A program made the position numbers and the translations under genes. The notes below the pieces were generated by a model that was given only the letters and a program-made list of their open reading frames with translations, was not told the origin of the DNA and did no database searches. DNA of 50,884 nt from Thalassorhabdus alkalitolerans (GTDB lineage: Bacteria; Bacillota; Bacilli; Bacillales; Marinococcaceae). The DNA lies in assembly GCF_042656585.1 (NCBI RefSeq), contig NZ_JBHSPG010000007.1. One strand, written 5' to 3'. This document shows positions 25,372-34,358 of this stretch, in pieces (positions within the stretch are counted from its first letter, which is position 1; every line of letters begins with the position of its first letter).

Positions 25372-26241
25372 ATGAGATTTGCAGGTGTAGGCTTAGTTAT
25401 CCTGGCCGCTATTTGCTGGGGCATTAGTGGGGGAATTGGAGATATTTTAATGAACAAGGGCTGGGACCCTATCGTCATTTCCTTTTACCGAGGGGCTGTT
25501 GCTTTTATATGTTTTTTAGCTTGGTTTCTCTTTCGCTTTAGAAAAAATTGGATCTTCTCTACTCGTTTATACATATGGTCCCTGTTGGCAGGGCTTGGTG
25601 TTGCCGGAAATTTCACATTTTATTTTCTCAGTATCCAGGCATCCAGCGTCGCTGTTGCTGCTACTTTAATGTACACCGCACCTGTGTTCGTCCTTTTAAT
25701 TTCCTTTTTATTTCGACTGGAGCGTTCGACCTGGTTTAAATGGGGGTGCATTACCGGTGTGCTTGTGGGGATTATCCTGCTTACAGGTGCCTACAGTACC
25801 GATTCGATATCAGTGAGTGTTCTAGGGGCGGCAGCGGGGCTTGCTGCGGGGATTTTCTATGCATTGTTTATATTCGGGTTTAAAAATGCCTCTTCTACCG
25901 GAAATCCGCAAATCACGTTAACCATTGCATTTTTTTCCTTTTGTATCATCCTTTTTCTTTTTGCGGACAATGCAGAAGCCGCTAGTGTGGTGACGTCAAG
26001 CGACATAGGATGGTTCCTTCTCTTAGGGATCCTGGGGGCTGGACTTTCATTTATATTTTATGTAATTGGAATTCGGCGGACTACCCCGACAACTGCTTCG
26101 ATGGTCGCTATGGTAGAGCCGGTAACAGCTTCATTATTTGGCATTTTGCTTCTTGGAGATCATTTGACAACCATTCAAATTTTTGGAATGGTAATCATCC
26201 TCCTTACAATCACCGTGCTTAGTGTGAAGCAGTCCAACTGA
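25372..26241 (+). CDS. EamA family (DMT superfamily) transporter
   Basis: 289 aa with ten predicted membrane helices in two EamA repeats. The first begins LVILAAICWGISGGIGDIL; the second carries the closing TPTTASMVAMVEPVTASLFG and LLGDHLTTIQIFGMVII that mark the family. AGGAGG precedes the ATG at 25372. Such proteins export amino acids or other small metabolites. No neighbouring gene gives a clue to the substrate. Confidence 0.88.
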   Translation: MRFAGVGLVILAAICWGISGGIGDILMNKGWDPIVISFYRGAVAFICFLAWFLFRFRKNWIFSTRLYIWSLLAGLGVAGNFTFYFLSIQASSVAVAATLMYTAPVFVLLISFLFRLERSTWFKWGCITGVLVGIILLTGAYSTDSISVSVLGAAAGLAAGIFYALFIFGFKNASSTGNPQITLTIAFFSFCIILFLFADNAEAASVVTSSDIGWFLLLGILGAGLSFIFYVIGIRRTTPTTASMVAMVEPVTASLFGILLLGDHLTTIQIFGMVIILLTITVLSVKQSN

Positions 26242-26404
26242 GTAATTTACGAGTAATTTACATTAACGCAGGTTCTCTGTAGTTTCATTAATATAATGGT
26301 CGTTCTTCTGCGCCTGTCTTTGTCTTCTCAAGACATGTAAATAGTTTACTTTCCTTCTTGAACGGGTAATATTCTTCTTGTCTAGTTTGAGAAAGGAGGA
26401 TTTT

Positions 26405-26695
26405 ATGCCGCAAATTCAAGAAGGAAAAGAGTATTTAGATGTAAAAGCAGGACGCTTTCGGCTGTATTTTTATAGAAGATATAAGGTCATTACTGTCATT
26501 AACGACCTGCTCATTGGCATCTTATTTGTTACTGGAAGTTTGCTGAACTTTTCTTCTCAAACAGAAATATTTGGCATGGTGGCTTATTTACTAGGAAGTA
26601 TTTTCTTGTTTATCCGCCCTCTTCTTAGACTGATTCGCAATACTTCTTTAAGAAGAGATATAACCGACAAAGACACGTATACCACAGACGGTTAG
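26405..26695 (+). CDS. YrhK-like small membrane protein
   Basis: 96 aa from ATG 26405, set by AAAGGAGG; an upstream in-frame ATG overlaps that site. A soluble N-terminus (GKEYLDVKAGRFRLYFYRRY) leads into two helices (INDLLIGILFVTGSLLNF and MVAYLLGSIFLFIRPLLRLI). The YrhK-type pattern, two helices after an aromatic/basic stretch, is recognisable. Function unknown. It stands alone after the EamA gene. Confidence 0.7.
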   Translation: MPQIQEGKEYLDVKAGRFRLYFYRRYKVITVINDLLIGILFVTGSLLNFSSQTEIFGMVAYLLGSIFLFIRPLLRLIRNTSLRRDITDKDTYTTDG

Positions 26696-27064
26696 TTTCG
26701 TTTTGAAGGATCCTGCTTTTAGGTTTTATCTGCCCTTCCCCCTCTCAGCTTCCTCCTTCTGAATCTCTTCTTTCTTCTTTATCATCTTTTATAGGACAGT
26801 GAGTTGAACTCTTACTTATCACAGGGTTCTCTACACATGATGGTTACCATAAAGGTTGTTTCGCCGGAAACGAGGCGTATCAAATTATGGTGAAGGAGAG
26901 TAAACCTCGCCTACATATTAAAGACACTTGCACTGCGTATTGAGGGATAAAATTACAAAAAGAAGAGCGGTGACATAGAAAATGCAGCCGCTCTTCTTTG
27001 TTCTGTATAATTATCTTTTTAAGAATACTCTCTCATCAACCGTTCATTTCCCCCACAACGATCG
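26696..27064. other. 369-bp gap between convergent genes
   Basis: Contains the bidirectional terminator at 26957-27001. Nothing else is recognisable; the open frames here are short and have no ribosome sites. Confidence 0.5.
26957..27001. terminator. Bidirectional intrinsic terminator
   Basis: AAAGAAGAGCGG (26959-26970) and CCGCTCTTCTTT (26988-26999) form a perfect 12-bp stem with A/T tails on both sides, between the YrhK-like gene and the AI-2E family gene. Confidence 0.75.
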
Positions 27065-28162
27065 TTAGGTATCTTTCAGCTTATTCTCCTGTTGTTTCAC
27101 TTGCCATAGTCTATGGAGATGGGTAACAAATACCTTGCTGACGGCGTACGTCGGAACGGCAAGCAGCATTCCAACGATACCCAAAAATTGTCCCGCTACA
27201 AGCACTAAAATCAATACAGTCACCGGGTGCATTGAAAGCTTTTTGCCCATTACCTGTGGTTGAAGCAGAATGCTTTCAATTTGTTGAATAATCACAATGA
27301 TAATGATCACAAGCAGAGCCATAAATGGAGATTGCAAGATCCCGACTATAACGGCAGGCACCGCACCAAGCCAAGGACCAACGTATGGAATTACATTGGT
27401 CATCATGGCAAAGAGCGCAAGAATTAATGCATAGTCCAACCCAATAAGCGTAAATGCAATGTAACAAAGAATTCCTATAAAGGAACAAACGATAAGAATT
27501 CCTTGAATATAATTACTTAACATCTTATCCATACCACTAAGAATACGGCTCGCTTCTTTTTTATTATCTTTCTCCTGAATAAAATGGAGAATACTATTTG
27601 GAAACTTTTCCCCTTCTTTTAATAAGTAAAAAAGAATAAAAGGAATAACAAACAGGGCGATTAATACATTAAACACGGCACCGACAAAGCTTAAAGTGTT
27701 AGGTACAATATTCGACATAATGTTGTTAATAACAGACCCAGCTTGCTCTATCTGCTCTTCAACTTGAAATAGTTCCGTTAAATCAAATCGTTGTACCAGT
27801 TCATGCTGTTGAATCTGTATAAGCAGCTGCTGCATTTCAGAAATAATTACTGGCATGCTGTTGACTAGACTATTCATTTGATTTTCAATCTCGGGAACAA
27901 TAAGTGAAAGGAGAGCTACAATTAAAGCGGCAAAACCGAAAAACAATAGTAAAATCGCAAGTGTTCTTGGCATTTTTTTACTCAGCCTGTGAACAATAGG
28001 TCTAAATATGTAAAATAGTATTCCTGCTATTACAATGGGAAAAAAGACTGTTTGAAAAAATACAAGCAGAGGGATAAAAATCCAGTCAATGAGCGTCCCT
28101 AAATAGATAATTAAAAAAATAATAATAATTGCCGACCCAGTTTTTAAAAACTTATTATACAT
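27065..28162 (-). CDS. AI-2E family transporter (PerM/YdiK-type)
   Basis: 365 aa. Two N-terminal helices, then a helix pair, a long soluble insert (about residues 85-145), and a membrane-rich C-terminal half with the motif PYVGPWLGAVPAVIVG and the ending GQFLGIVGMLLAVPTYAV. These are hallmarks of the AI-2E exporter family, whose members include TqsA, Na+/H+-type transporters and sporulation proteins. A luxS gene lies 11 kb away but is not linked. AGGAG precedes the ATG at 28162. Confidence 0.88.
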   Translation of the reverse strand: MYNKFLKTGSAIIIIFLIIYLGTLIDWIFIPLLVFFQTVFFPIVIAGILFYIFRPIVHRLSKKMPRTLAILLLFFGFAALIVALLSLIVPEIENQMNSLVNSMPVIISEMQQLLIQIQQHELVQRFDLTELFQVEEQIEQAGSVINNIMSNIVPNTLSFVGAVFNVLIALFVIPFILFYLLKEGEKFPNSILHFIQEKDNKKEASRILSGMDKMLSNYIQGILIVCSFIGILCYIAFTLIGLDYALILALFAMMTNVIPYVGPWLGAVPAVIVGILQSPFMALLVIIIIVIIQQIESILLQPQVMGKKLSMHPVTVLILVLVAGQFLGIVGMLLAVPTYAVSKVFVTHLHRLWQVKQQENKLKDT

Positions 28163-28403
28163 GTAACCACTCCTGCAAAATAAATAGGACAGTATTCAAA
28201 GAAACTAAAAAAGCAGGATATCCTTAAAGTCAGGACTCATTTTAGATAAGTCTTGTGCATCTTTTACTAAATATATGACAAATCGGATCAGGAAATCAAT
28301 GAAACCACGTTCTGCAAAGGAATCTATTTATTAACATACCCCTTAATGTAACGAATATAGATGTCAAGGATGGAACGAAAAAGGATAGAATGAGTAAAAA
28401 GAA
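28163..28403. other. 240-bp gap
   Basis: AT-rich, no gene seen. Holds the promoter of the AI-2E family gene and lies downstream of the tRNA terminator. Confidence 0.4.
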
Positions 28404-28433
28404 CAAAAAAACGTAACCTCGACGGTTACGTTG
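28404..28433 (-). terminator. Terminator of the tRNA-Ala gene
   Basis: Minus strand AACGTAACC - 5-nt loop - GGTTACGTT followed by six more T, 10 bp after the tRNA 3' end. Confidence 0.85.
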
Positions 28434-28442
28434 TGATATGTA

Positions 28443-28518
28443 TGGTGGAGCATAGCGGGCTCGAACCGCTGACCTCTACACTGCCAGTGTAGCGCTCTCC
28501 CAGCTGAGCTAATGCCCC
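28443..28518 (-). tRNA. tRNA-Ala (anticodon GGC)
   Basis: 76 nt on the minus strand, with the CCA end encoded. Acceptor arm GGGGCAT pairs with ATGCTCC (one G-U), D-arm GCTCAGCTGGGAGAGC, anticodon stem CTACA/TGTAG with loop CTGGCAG (anticodon GGC, reads GCC/GCU), and T-arm GCGGTTCGAGCCCGC. A dedicated terminator follows, so it is a single-gene unit. Confidence 0.97.
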
Positions 28519-28573
28519 ATTTCCTATTATTCAGACATGTTTAATTATATAATGTTTCCTGGCAGTTGTCAAT

Positions 28574-28732
28574 TTATAAAATAAAGTCAAGAATCAGCCA
28601 GCCAATAGCCCCAAATACAGCCGTAACCGCCGCTTCTCTTACTTTTTCTTTTCTCAGCTTCTTTTCCTTCACCCAATCGAGAAGGATCCACCCTAAAAAT
28701 ACAGCAATCCCAAAAATCAGTGCTTGAATCAT
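28574..28732 (-). CDS. Small membrane protein, 52 aa
   Basis: Start ATG 28732, stop 28574. Two hydrophobic segments (MIQALIFGIAVFLGWILL and AAVTAVFGAIGWLILDFIL) flank a highly charged KEKKLRKEKVRE loop, a hairpin-like topology. The Shine-Dalgarno is weak (GGGTGA). No family recognised. It lies between tRNA-Ala and the divergent potassium channel gene. Confidence 0.6.
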   Translation of the reverse strand: MIQALIFGIAVFLGWILLDWVKEKKLRKEKVREAAVTAVFGAIGWLILDFIL

Positions 28733-28842
28733 TCTCTATCACCCGCTTCCTCTCTGTCCGTTCCTAACTATAGCAGATGAAGGTTGAATGAACAAGAGGT
28801 TGGCTATACTGAAGCTACTACTCTTTTTTGTCTGGAGGATGT

Positions 28843-29850
28843 ATGAAAATGCTTCCTTTTCATAAGCTTACTCAGCAATTTGCTAAGTCTCACTTGCTAA
28901 CGAGACTATTTTTAGTAATTGGGATTATTATTATTAGTATAAGCTGGCTGATGCACCGGCTGGAACCACATACCTTTCCCACTTACTTTGATGCCGTCTG
29001 GTGGGCCATAGTCAGTGCTTCTACAGTGGGGTACGGCGATCTTGTACCTGATAGCACGATTGGGCGCGTTATTGCTATTATCCTTATTTTATTTGGGATT
29101 GGATTTGTCACCTTTTTTGTTACATCCTTGGCTGCCACTACCGTTACAGAGGAAACACAATGGCGCCAGGGCAAACTTTCCTGCCGTTATGAGAACCACT
29201 GCATTGTCATTGGCTGGAATGAAAAAAGCAGGCAGGTGATTAAAGAGCTGCAGAGGCAACATTCCCAAAGAGAAATTGTCCTCATTGACGAAACTCTTCA
29301 GCAGCCTCCCTTTCCCCGTCACTCAAGTGTTCACTTTATTCAAGGGAACCCTAACATAGATGAAACCCTGCAGAAGGCGAATATCTCCAAAGCTGCAAGT
29401 GTACTCATAACCGCAGGAAGATCAATGAATGAACAAGACAGCGATGCACGGACGATCTTAACTCTTCTGGCAGTGAAAAGCAATAACGATAAGGCAATGG
29501 TAACTGTTGAAATATTAACTCCTGAACTTCTCGCCAACGCAAAAAGAGCCGGTGCAGATGAAGTCATAGAATCGACTTATGTGACCAGCCTTTTGATGAG
29601 CGGAAGTACGATTTATCCTGGAGTAGCAAGTATCATAACCGATTTACTTGAGCATGAGGACCAGTATAACCTCAAGATGACTGAAATAAAAGATGAATGG
29701 GTGGGGCTTTCCTTTGAAGAGCTTTTACACGAATTCAGAAAAGAAGGCAAGCTGCCTCTCGGTGTAAAAAGACAGGGGAAAATGCTGTTAAATCCTAATG
29801 CTCCTTTTTTTGTGTCCCATGAAGACTCCATTCTCTTTGTAGACCATTAG
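28843..29850 (+). CDS. yugO: Potassium channel with RCK/TrkA-N domain (YugO-like)
   Basis: 335 aa if started at ATG 28843, just after GGAGG; ATG 28849 is also possible. One pore module: helix 1 (LFLVIGIIIISISWLM), selectivity filter TVGYGD (residues 61-66), helix 2 (RVIAIILILFGIGFVTFF), then a cytoplasmic RCK domain beginning CIVIGWNEKSRQV. This is the MthK/YugO layout of a ligand-gated K+ channel. In B. subtilis YugO carries K+ signals in biofilms. yugN and pgi follow on the opposite strand, preserving B. subtilis content. Confidence 0.9.
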   Translation: MKMLPFHKLTQQFAKSHLLTRLFLVIGIIIISISWLMHRLEPHTFPTYFDAVWWAIVSASTVGYGDLVPDSTIGRVIAIILILFGIGFVTFFVTSLAATTVTEETQWRQGKLSCRYENHCIVIGWNEKSRQVIKELQRQHSQREIVLIDETLQQPPFPRHSSVHFIQGNPNIDETLQKANISKAASVLITAGRSMNEQDSDARTILTLLAVKSNNDKAMVTVEILTPELLANAKRAGADEVIESTYVTSLLMSGSTIYPGVASIITDLLEHEDQYNLKMTEIKDEWVGLSFEELLHEFRKEGKLPLGVKRQGKMLLNPNAPFFVSHEDSILFVDH

Positions 29851-30245
29851 GTTAACAATGTGGCTTCCAGCTCTTCTATTAACAAACGGCCTGTTTCTAA
29901 GTACTTGTTAGGAACGGCCGCATCGTTTACAACTGGCTTTTGGAACTGGTTGAATAAGGCATTATAGTTGTAGACGACATCATCAATCCCTTCCTCATAT
30001 TGATGAGTTAATAAAAACGGGCGTCCAAGCTCCACGGTTACACCTTTTGTTTCAACCTCTCCATCAATAGTCCGAAATGGCAGCCTCAGGAAATGGTATC
30101 CATGGTCATCGTCTATTTTATAGTCAAAGTAACCATGATCATAATCCCAATTCCCTCCAATTCCATACCCTAAAGGCTGCAATTTCTCCTTTAATGTTTC
30201 CATTTTGAATTTATGTTCTTCAATTCTTGACTGCAGTTGGATCAT
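29847..30245 (-). CDS. yugN: YugN-like family protein
   Basis: 132 aa, soluble. The central part reads GIGGNWDYDHGYFDYKID and is followed by FLRLPFRTIDGEV and VTVELGRPFLLTHQYEEG, the pattern of the YugN-like family of Bacillaceae. Function unknown. Its end overlaps the end of the convergent yugO-like gene by 4 bases. It shares its neighbours (yugO, pgi) with B. subtilis. Confidence 0.85.
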   Translation of the reverse strand: MIQLQSRIEEHKFKMETLKEKLQPLGYGIGGNWDYDHGYFDYKIDDDHGYHFLRLPFRTIDGEVETKGVTVELGRPFLLTHQYEEGIDDVVYNYNALFNQFQKPVVNDAAVPNKYLETGRLLIEELEATLLT

Positions 30246-30325
30246 TGTCGATTACCCCCTTTACCTGGTTAGCTTCGACATTTCTATCCTTTTTCATACA
30301 TCAAGAAGAACGGGACGTATCAACA

Positions 30326-30361
30326 GTAAAAAGCCCGGTCCTTATCAATCAGAACCGGGCT
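30326..30361 (-). terminator. Terminator of pgi
   Basis: Minus strand AGCCCGGT - loop - ACCGGGCT followed by TTTTT, directly after the pgi stop codon. Confidence 0.85.
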
Positions 30362-30366
30362 GGCTG

Positions 30367-31722
30367 TTATTTTTTCAAGCGGTTTTCAAGCTCTTGCTTC
30401 TGCTCTTCAAATCCAGGTTTTCCAAGCAAAGCAAACATGTTTTTCTTATAATCCTCTACTCCTGGCTGGTCAAACGGGTTAACACCTAAAAGATAGCCGC
30501 TGATCGCGCAAGCTTTTTCAAAGAAGTAAACCAGGTAACCAAAATGGTACTCATTCATTTCTGGAATCGTAACAATCAAATTAGGTACCTTTCCATCAGT
30601 GTGAGCTAAAAGAGTACCTTCAAACGCTTTTTTATTTACAAAGTTCATTGTTTCGCCAGAAAGATAGTTTAAGCCGTCTAAATCGCTTTTATTTTCTTTC
30701 AAGGTAATGTCATTACCCGGCTCTTCAATTTGCAGGACAGTCTCGAACAGGTGACGGCGGCCATCCTGCACGTATTGTCCCATGGAATGAAGATCTGTAG
30801 AAAAATTAACCGAAGCCGGGAACAATCCTTTTCCATCTTTTCCTTCACTTTCGCCAAATAGCTGCTTCCACCACTCAGAAACATACTGAAGCCTTGGCTC
30901 ATAATTAACAAGAAGCTCGATCGTATTACCTTTTTGGTAAAGAGCATGGCGTAAGGCCGCATATTGGTACGCCTCATTTTTTTCCAGGCTGTCTGTGGAA
31001 AGAGCTTCTCGTGCGTCTGCTGCTCCTTTCATCATACTTTCGATGTCAAGGCCGGAAGCAGCAATCGGCAGAAGTCCCACGGCTGTTAAGACAGAATAAC
31101 GACCGCCTACATCATCTGGCACGACAAATGATTCAAACCCTTCTTCAGAAGCAAGTGTTTTTAAAGCTCCTTTTTCTTTGTCGGTCGTCGCATAGATCCT
31201 TGACGCCGCTTCTTCTTTCCCATACTTGTTTTCCATCCACTCACGGAAAATGCGAAAAGCAATGGCAGGCTCGGTCGTAGTCCCTGATTTAGATATTACG
31301 TTCAGTGATACATCCTTCCCTTCAATGATGTGAAGCAAATCGTTTACATAAGAAGGACTAATATGATGTCCGGCAAAGTAAATTTCCGGGCCTTTACGCT
31401 GTTCTTTTGGAAGCTGATTTCTAAACGTATGGTGTAAGCTCTCCAACGCTGCTTTGGCTCCTAAGTATGAACCGCCAATACCTATCACTATAAGTACATC
31501 AGAGTCCCCGCTAATTTTGTCGGCGGCTTGCTGGATGCGTGAAAATTCCTCTGTATCATAATCTGCCGGCAAATCCACCCATCCCACAAAGTCATTTCCT
31601 GCACCTGTTTTATTATGAAGAGCCTCGTGAGCCTGGGTAACGGCTCCTTGCAGCTGACTGATTTCTTCTTCTCTCACAAAATCCAAAGCATTACTGTAAT
31701 CCAAGTTTAGTTGATTGCCCAT
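30367..31722 (-). CDS. pgi: Glucose-6-phosphate isomerase
   Basis: 451 aa from ATG 31722, set by AGGAGGG 8 bases upstream; the open frame extends 33 codons further without a start site. Recognisable stretches: VIGIGGSYLGAKAALE, SKSGTTTEPAIAFRIF, a GGRYSVLTAVGLLPIA segment and the C-terminal NPFDQPGVEDYKKNMFALLG with the catalytic Lys region. It interconverts glucose-6-phosphate and fructose-6-phosphate. The position between yugN and yugJ matches B. subtilis. Confidence 0.96.
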   Translation of the reverse strand: MGNQLNLDYSNALDFVREEEISQLQGAVTQAHEALHNKTGAGNDFVGWVDLPADYDTEEFSRIQQAADKISGDSDVLIVIGIGGSYLGAKAALESLHHTFRNQLPKEQRKGPEIYFAGHHISPSYVNDLLHIIEGKDVSLNVISKSGTTTEPAIAFRIFREWMENKYGKEEAASRIYATTDKEKGALKTLASEEGFESFVVPDDVGGRYSVLTAVGLLPIAASGLDIESMMKGAADAREALSTDSLEKNEAYQYAALRHALYQKGNTIELLVNYEPRLQYVSEWWKQLFGESEGKDGKGLFPASVNFSTDLHSMGQYVQDGRRHLFETVLQIEEPGNDITLKENKSDLDGLNYLSGETMNFVNKKAFEGTLLAHTDGKVPNLIVTIPEMNEYHFGYLVYFFEKACAISGYLLGVNPFDQPGVEDYKKNMFALLGKPGFEEQKQELENRLKK

Positions 31723-31836
31723 AGCATTTTCCCTCCTATTTCTAACACATCTTCTATCAATGTAAAGAAGCCAAACTGACAAATCAAGACGTTTTCCAAT
31801 TGTAATCGTCTTCAACTGCAAATATATTTTATTTCT

Positions 31837-33006
31837 CTATAATGAGTCTCTGAGAATTTTTTCGACAACCTCTCTGTCCTGTGTTAAAAACGAACCATAC
31901 GAGCCATTGACTAAGGCCTTATCTGCTATGGTTCCCAAACTGTCTTCTCCAATATTATAATCTTTCAGGCGGCTTGGAGCGCCCAGATTAACCCAGAACT
32001 CCTGGAGCTTATCGATTCCTTCCAATGCAGCCTCTCTTTCACTTTTATTGCTCTTATCTACATTAAAAACCTGCTCTGCCAAACGAGACATACGCGTGAT
32101 TCCTACCTCTTTTTCAACGGTCTGCTTAAGCCAGTTTGGAAATAAAACAGCGAGTCCTCCGGCGTGGGGTATATCATGCACAGCTGAAACAGCATGCTCC
32201 AGGTTATGTGTTCCCCAATCACCGCGGGCTCCCATTTGAAGTACGCCATTTAAAGCCATGGTTCCACAGTACATAATAGTTTCCCGGTATTCATAATTTT
32301 CTGGTTCAGCCATTAATTTAGGACCTGTCTCAACGCAAACCCTAAGCAGAGATTCTGCCAATTGGTCTTGCACCGGTGTGTTGGTTTCCACATGGAAATA
32401 GGTTTCAATAACGTGGCTCATCATATCAATAATTCCAAATGCTGTTTGATCAGCAGGCACAGAATAAGTATAAACAGGATCCAGTATGGAAAAAGAAGGA
32501 TAAACAAGAGGATGGGCCCACCCATGTTTTTCATTCTTCTCCCAGTTTGTAATTACAGAATTAGCATTCATTTCTGAACCGGTTGCTGCCAAGGTGAGCA
32601 CTGTGCCCAGCGGCAAAGCTTTGTCCGGCTTTGCTTTTTTCGTGACGACATCCCATACGTCAACATCGCTTGCGGCTCCTACAGCAATAGCCTTGGTGCA
32701 ATCAATTACACTTCCGCCGCCTACTGCCAGAAGAAGGTCGATATTATTTTCTTTTGCAAGCTGCACTCCTTTATTTACCGTAGAAAGTCTTGGATTTGGC
32801 TCAACTCCAGAAAGCTCTGTCACCTTTATATTCTGGCCCTTTAATTCGCTCAGCACTTCATCGTAAATCCCATTTTTCTTAATGCTTCCTCCTCCATATA
32901 CAAGGAGAACATTGTCACCAAACGATTTCGCTTCTTTTCCCAGGTTGGCAATCATTCCTTTTCCAAAATGCAGTCTCGTCGTGTTTTGAAAAGTAAATTC
33001 TTTCAT
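31837..33006 (-). CDS. yugJ: Iron-containing alcohol (butanol-type) dehydrogenase, YugJ/YugK-like
   Basis: 389 aa from ATG 33006 (CTGGAGG upstream); the longer frame has no ribosome site. Group III alcohol dehydrogenase: NAD-binding GGGS twice (YGGGSIKKNG, VGGGSVIDCTK), metal-site His residues in GIIDMMSHVIETYFH and HNLEHAVSAVHDIPHAGGLA. It would reduce aldehydes such as butyraldehyde with NAD(P)H. B. subtilis has two tandem copies (yugJ, yugK) next to pgi; only one is found here. Confidence 0.93.
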   Translation of the reverse strand: MKEFTFQNTTRLHFGKGMIANLGKEAKSFGDNVLLVYGGGSIKKNGIYDEVLSELKGQNIKVTELSGVEPNPRLSTVNKGVQLAKENNIDLLLAVGGGSVIDCTKAIAVGAASDVDVWDVVTKKAKPDKALPLGTVLTLAATGSEMNANSVITNWEKNEKHGWAHPLVYPSFSILDPVYTYSVPADQTAFGIIDMMSHVIETYFHVETNTPVQDQLAESLLRVCVETGPKLMAEPENYEYRETIMYCGTMALNGVLQMGARGDWGTHNLEHAVSAVHDIPHAGGLAVLFPNWLKQTVEKEVGITRMSRLAEQVFNVDKSNKSEREAALEGIDKLQEFWVNLGAPSRLKDYNIGEDSLGTIADKALVNGSYGSFLTQDREVVEKILRDSL

Positions 33007-33262
33007 TGCAGCCTCCAGTAAATAGACATATTGATTGTGCCTGTCTTCATTTAATCGAAAAAGCAATCCCTGAACAATGCTATCTTATATAAAATCACAG
33101 GGTAAAAAAATAAGATACTCAAAAAAATGAAGGTTACATGCATAAAGTACTTCTCTTTATTTCATTCTATACCTACAGACCCTATTCCCTGCTTATGGGG
33201 GAAGTTTTCGTCCTATTTTCTTTAAGATGAAGGGTGGAAAAAGTAAAGGGAGGTGAAGAATA

Positions 33263-33490
33263 ATGAGCGGAATACAACGTACAGCTTTGGTTCTCGCCAT
33301 GATCGGAGCAATTAATTGGGGACTTATTGGTTTTTTTGGTTTTGACCTTGTCGCAGCAATCTTCGGTGGTCAAGCAGCAGCCATTTCCCGTGTAATCTAT
33401 GCAATTGTAGGGATTGCAGGGATCTATTGTATCTCTATCTTATTTAAACCTGATAGCGAGCTTCAAAGAAGCCCAGAAACACAACGCTAA
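33263..33490 (+). CDS. yuzA: DUF378 membrane protein (YuzA-like)
   Basis: 75 aa with two helices. N-terminus SGIQRTALVLAMIGAINWGL, then the FDLVAAIFGGQ turn and SRVIYAIVGIAGIY, the DUF378 pattern. AGGGAGGTGA precedes ATG 33263. Function unknown; the same neighbourhood (yugI, yugJ) is found in B. subtilis. Confidence 0.9.
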   Translation: MSGIQRTALVLAMIGAINWGLIGFFGFDLVAAIFGGQAAAISRVIYAIVGIAGIYCISILFKPDSELQRSPETQR

Positions 33491-33529
33491 CACCTGTCAA
33501 TTGTTCATGGCTTCTTAATTATGTACAGG

Positions 33530-33558
33530 CCGCCCGGAGCTATCGCTTCGGGCTTTTA
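33530..33558 (+). terminator. Terminator of yuzA
   Basis: GCCCGGAGC - TATC - GCTTCGGGC followed by TTTTATG. Confidence 0.8.
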
Positions 33559-33673
33559 TGCTTTTTCTTCCTCGTCTGCATAGCTGAGAGCTGAAATGTG
33601 CCAGGGCGATTTGAATAAAATTCAATCCTTTCTTCAACCCTGCCCCCCCTCCTGTATCACTGGCTATAAAATA

Positions 33674-33707
33674 AAAAAGTCCGAGCTTTTACCCCGGACG
33701 TTTTTAT
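33674..33707 (-). terminator. Terminator of yugI
   Basis: Minus strand GTCCGG - loop - CGGAC followed by TTTTTT, adjacent to the yugI stop codon. Confidence 0.7.
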
Positions 33708-33712
33708 ATTGC

Positions 33713-34141
33713 TTATTTACGAACTCTTTTGTTCAGGTCTGCTTGAATCTCATTTGATTGCTTCAACCAGTCCTTAAGCTTGTCTTCAAGAGTATTAAAA
33801 CCCTGACTTTTCTGTTGAGTTCCGGCTGCGGCGCCACTTCGGTTGTTTGGCTTATTGCCGCCTTCGCGACGTGGAGCTCCTTTTCCTTCTGGGGCTGGCT
33901 GAGTATCTTTAATAGAAAGGGAAATCTTTCCTGACTCATTATCAATGGATTTGATTTTTACTTGCACTTCATCTCCTACGGATAACACATCATTAATATC
34001 TTTCACGAAGCCGTGAGTCACTTCTGAAATGTGTACAAGTCCTTGTTTCTGGTCATCAAGAGCCACAAAAGCACCAAACGGTTTAATCCCAGTTACTTTT
34101 CCTTCAACGATACTACCTACTTCATATTGCTGTACCGACAT
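33713..34141 (-). CDS. yugI: S1 RNA-binding domain protein (general stress protein 13, YugI)
   Basis: 142 aa. Residues 1-78 are one S1 domain: VGSIVEGKVTGIKPFGAFVAL, GLVHISEVTHGFVKDI and DEVQVKIKSID. A disordered, Gly/Arg/Asn-rich segment (about 80-115) and a short charged C-terminal helix follow. It is probably a ribosome- or RNA-associated stress protein. It has its own terminator. Confidence 0.92.
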   Translation of the reverse strand: MSVQQYEVGSIVEGKVTGIKPFGAFVALDDQKQGLVHISEVTHGFVKDINDVLSVGDEVQVKIKSIDNESGKISLSIKDTQPAPEGKGAPRREGGNKPNNRSGAAAGTQQKSQGFNTLEDKLKDWLKQSNEIQADLNKRVRK

Positions 34142-34293
34142 GAAAACATCTCCTAACTATTTTTTAACCTATAAAGTATATCACAGGTGGCTTAACACAG
34201 CAATTTGGATATAATACTTATTCCATCAATACAAGTAGTGTAAACACCTTTTGAAAAAGGCCTGCGCTGTGCCTTCCCGGAAAAATATAAAAG

Positions 34294-34322
34294 TTGACAA
34301 ACAGTCTCTACATAGCTATTGT
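34294..34322 (+). promoter_or_regulatory. Sigma-A promoter of the NSS transporter gene
   Basis: TTGACA (34294-34299), 17-bp spacer, TATTGT (34317-34322), 36 bp ahead of the start codon. Confidence 0.6.
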
Positions 34323-34358
34323 GAACCATGTTGAGAAATCAAAAGGAGAGAATATTTT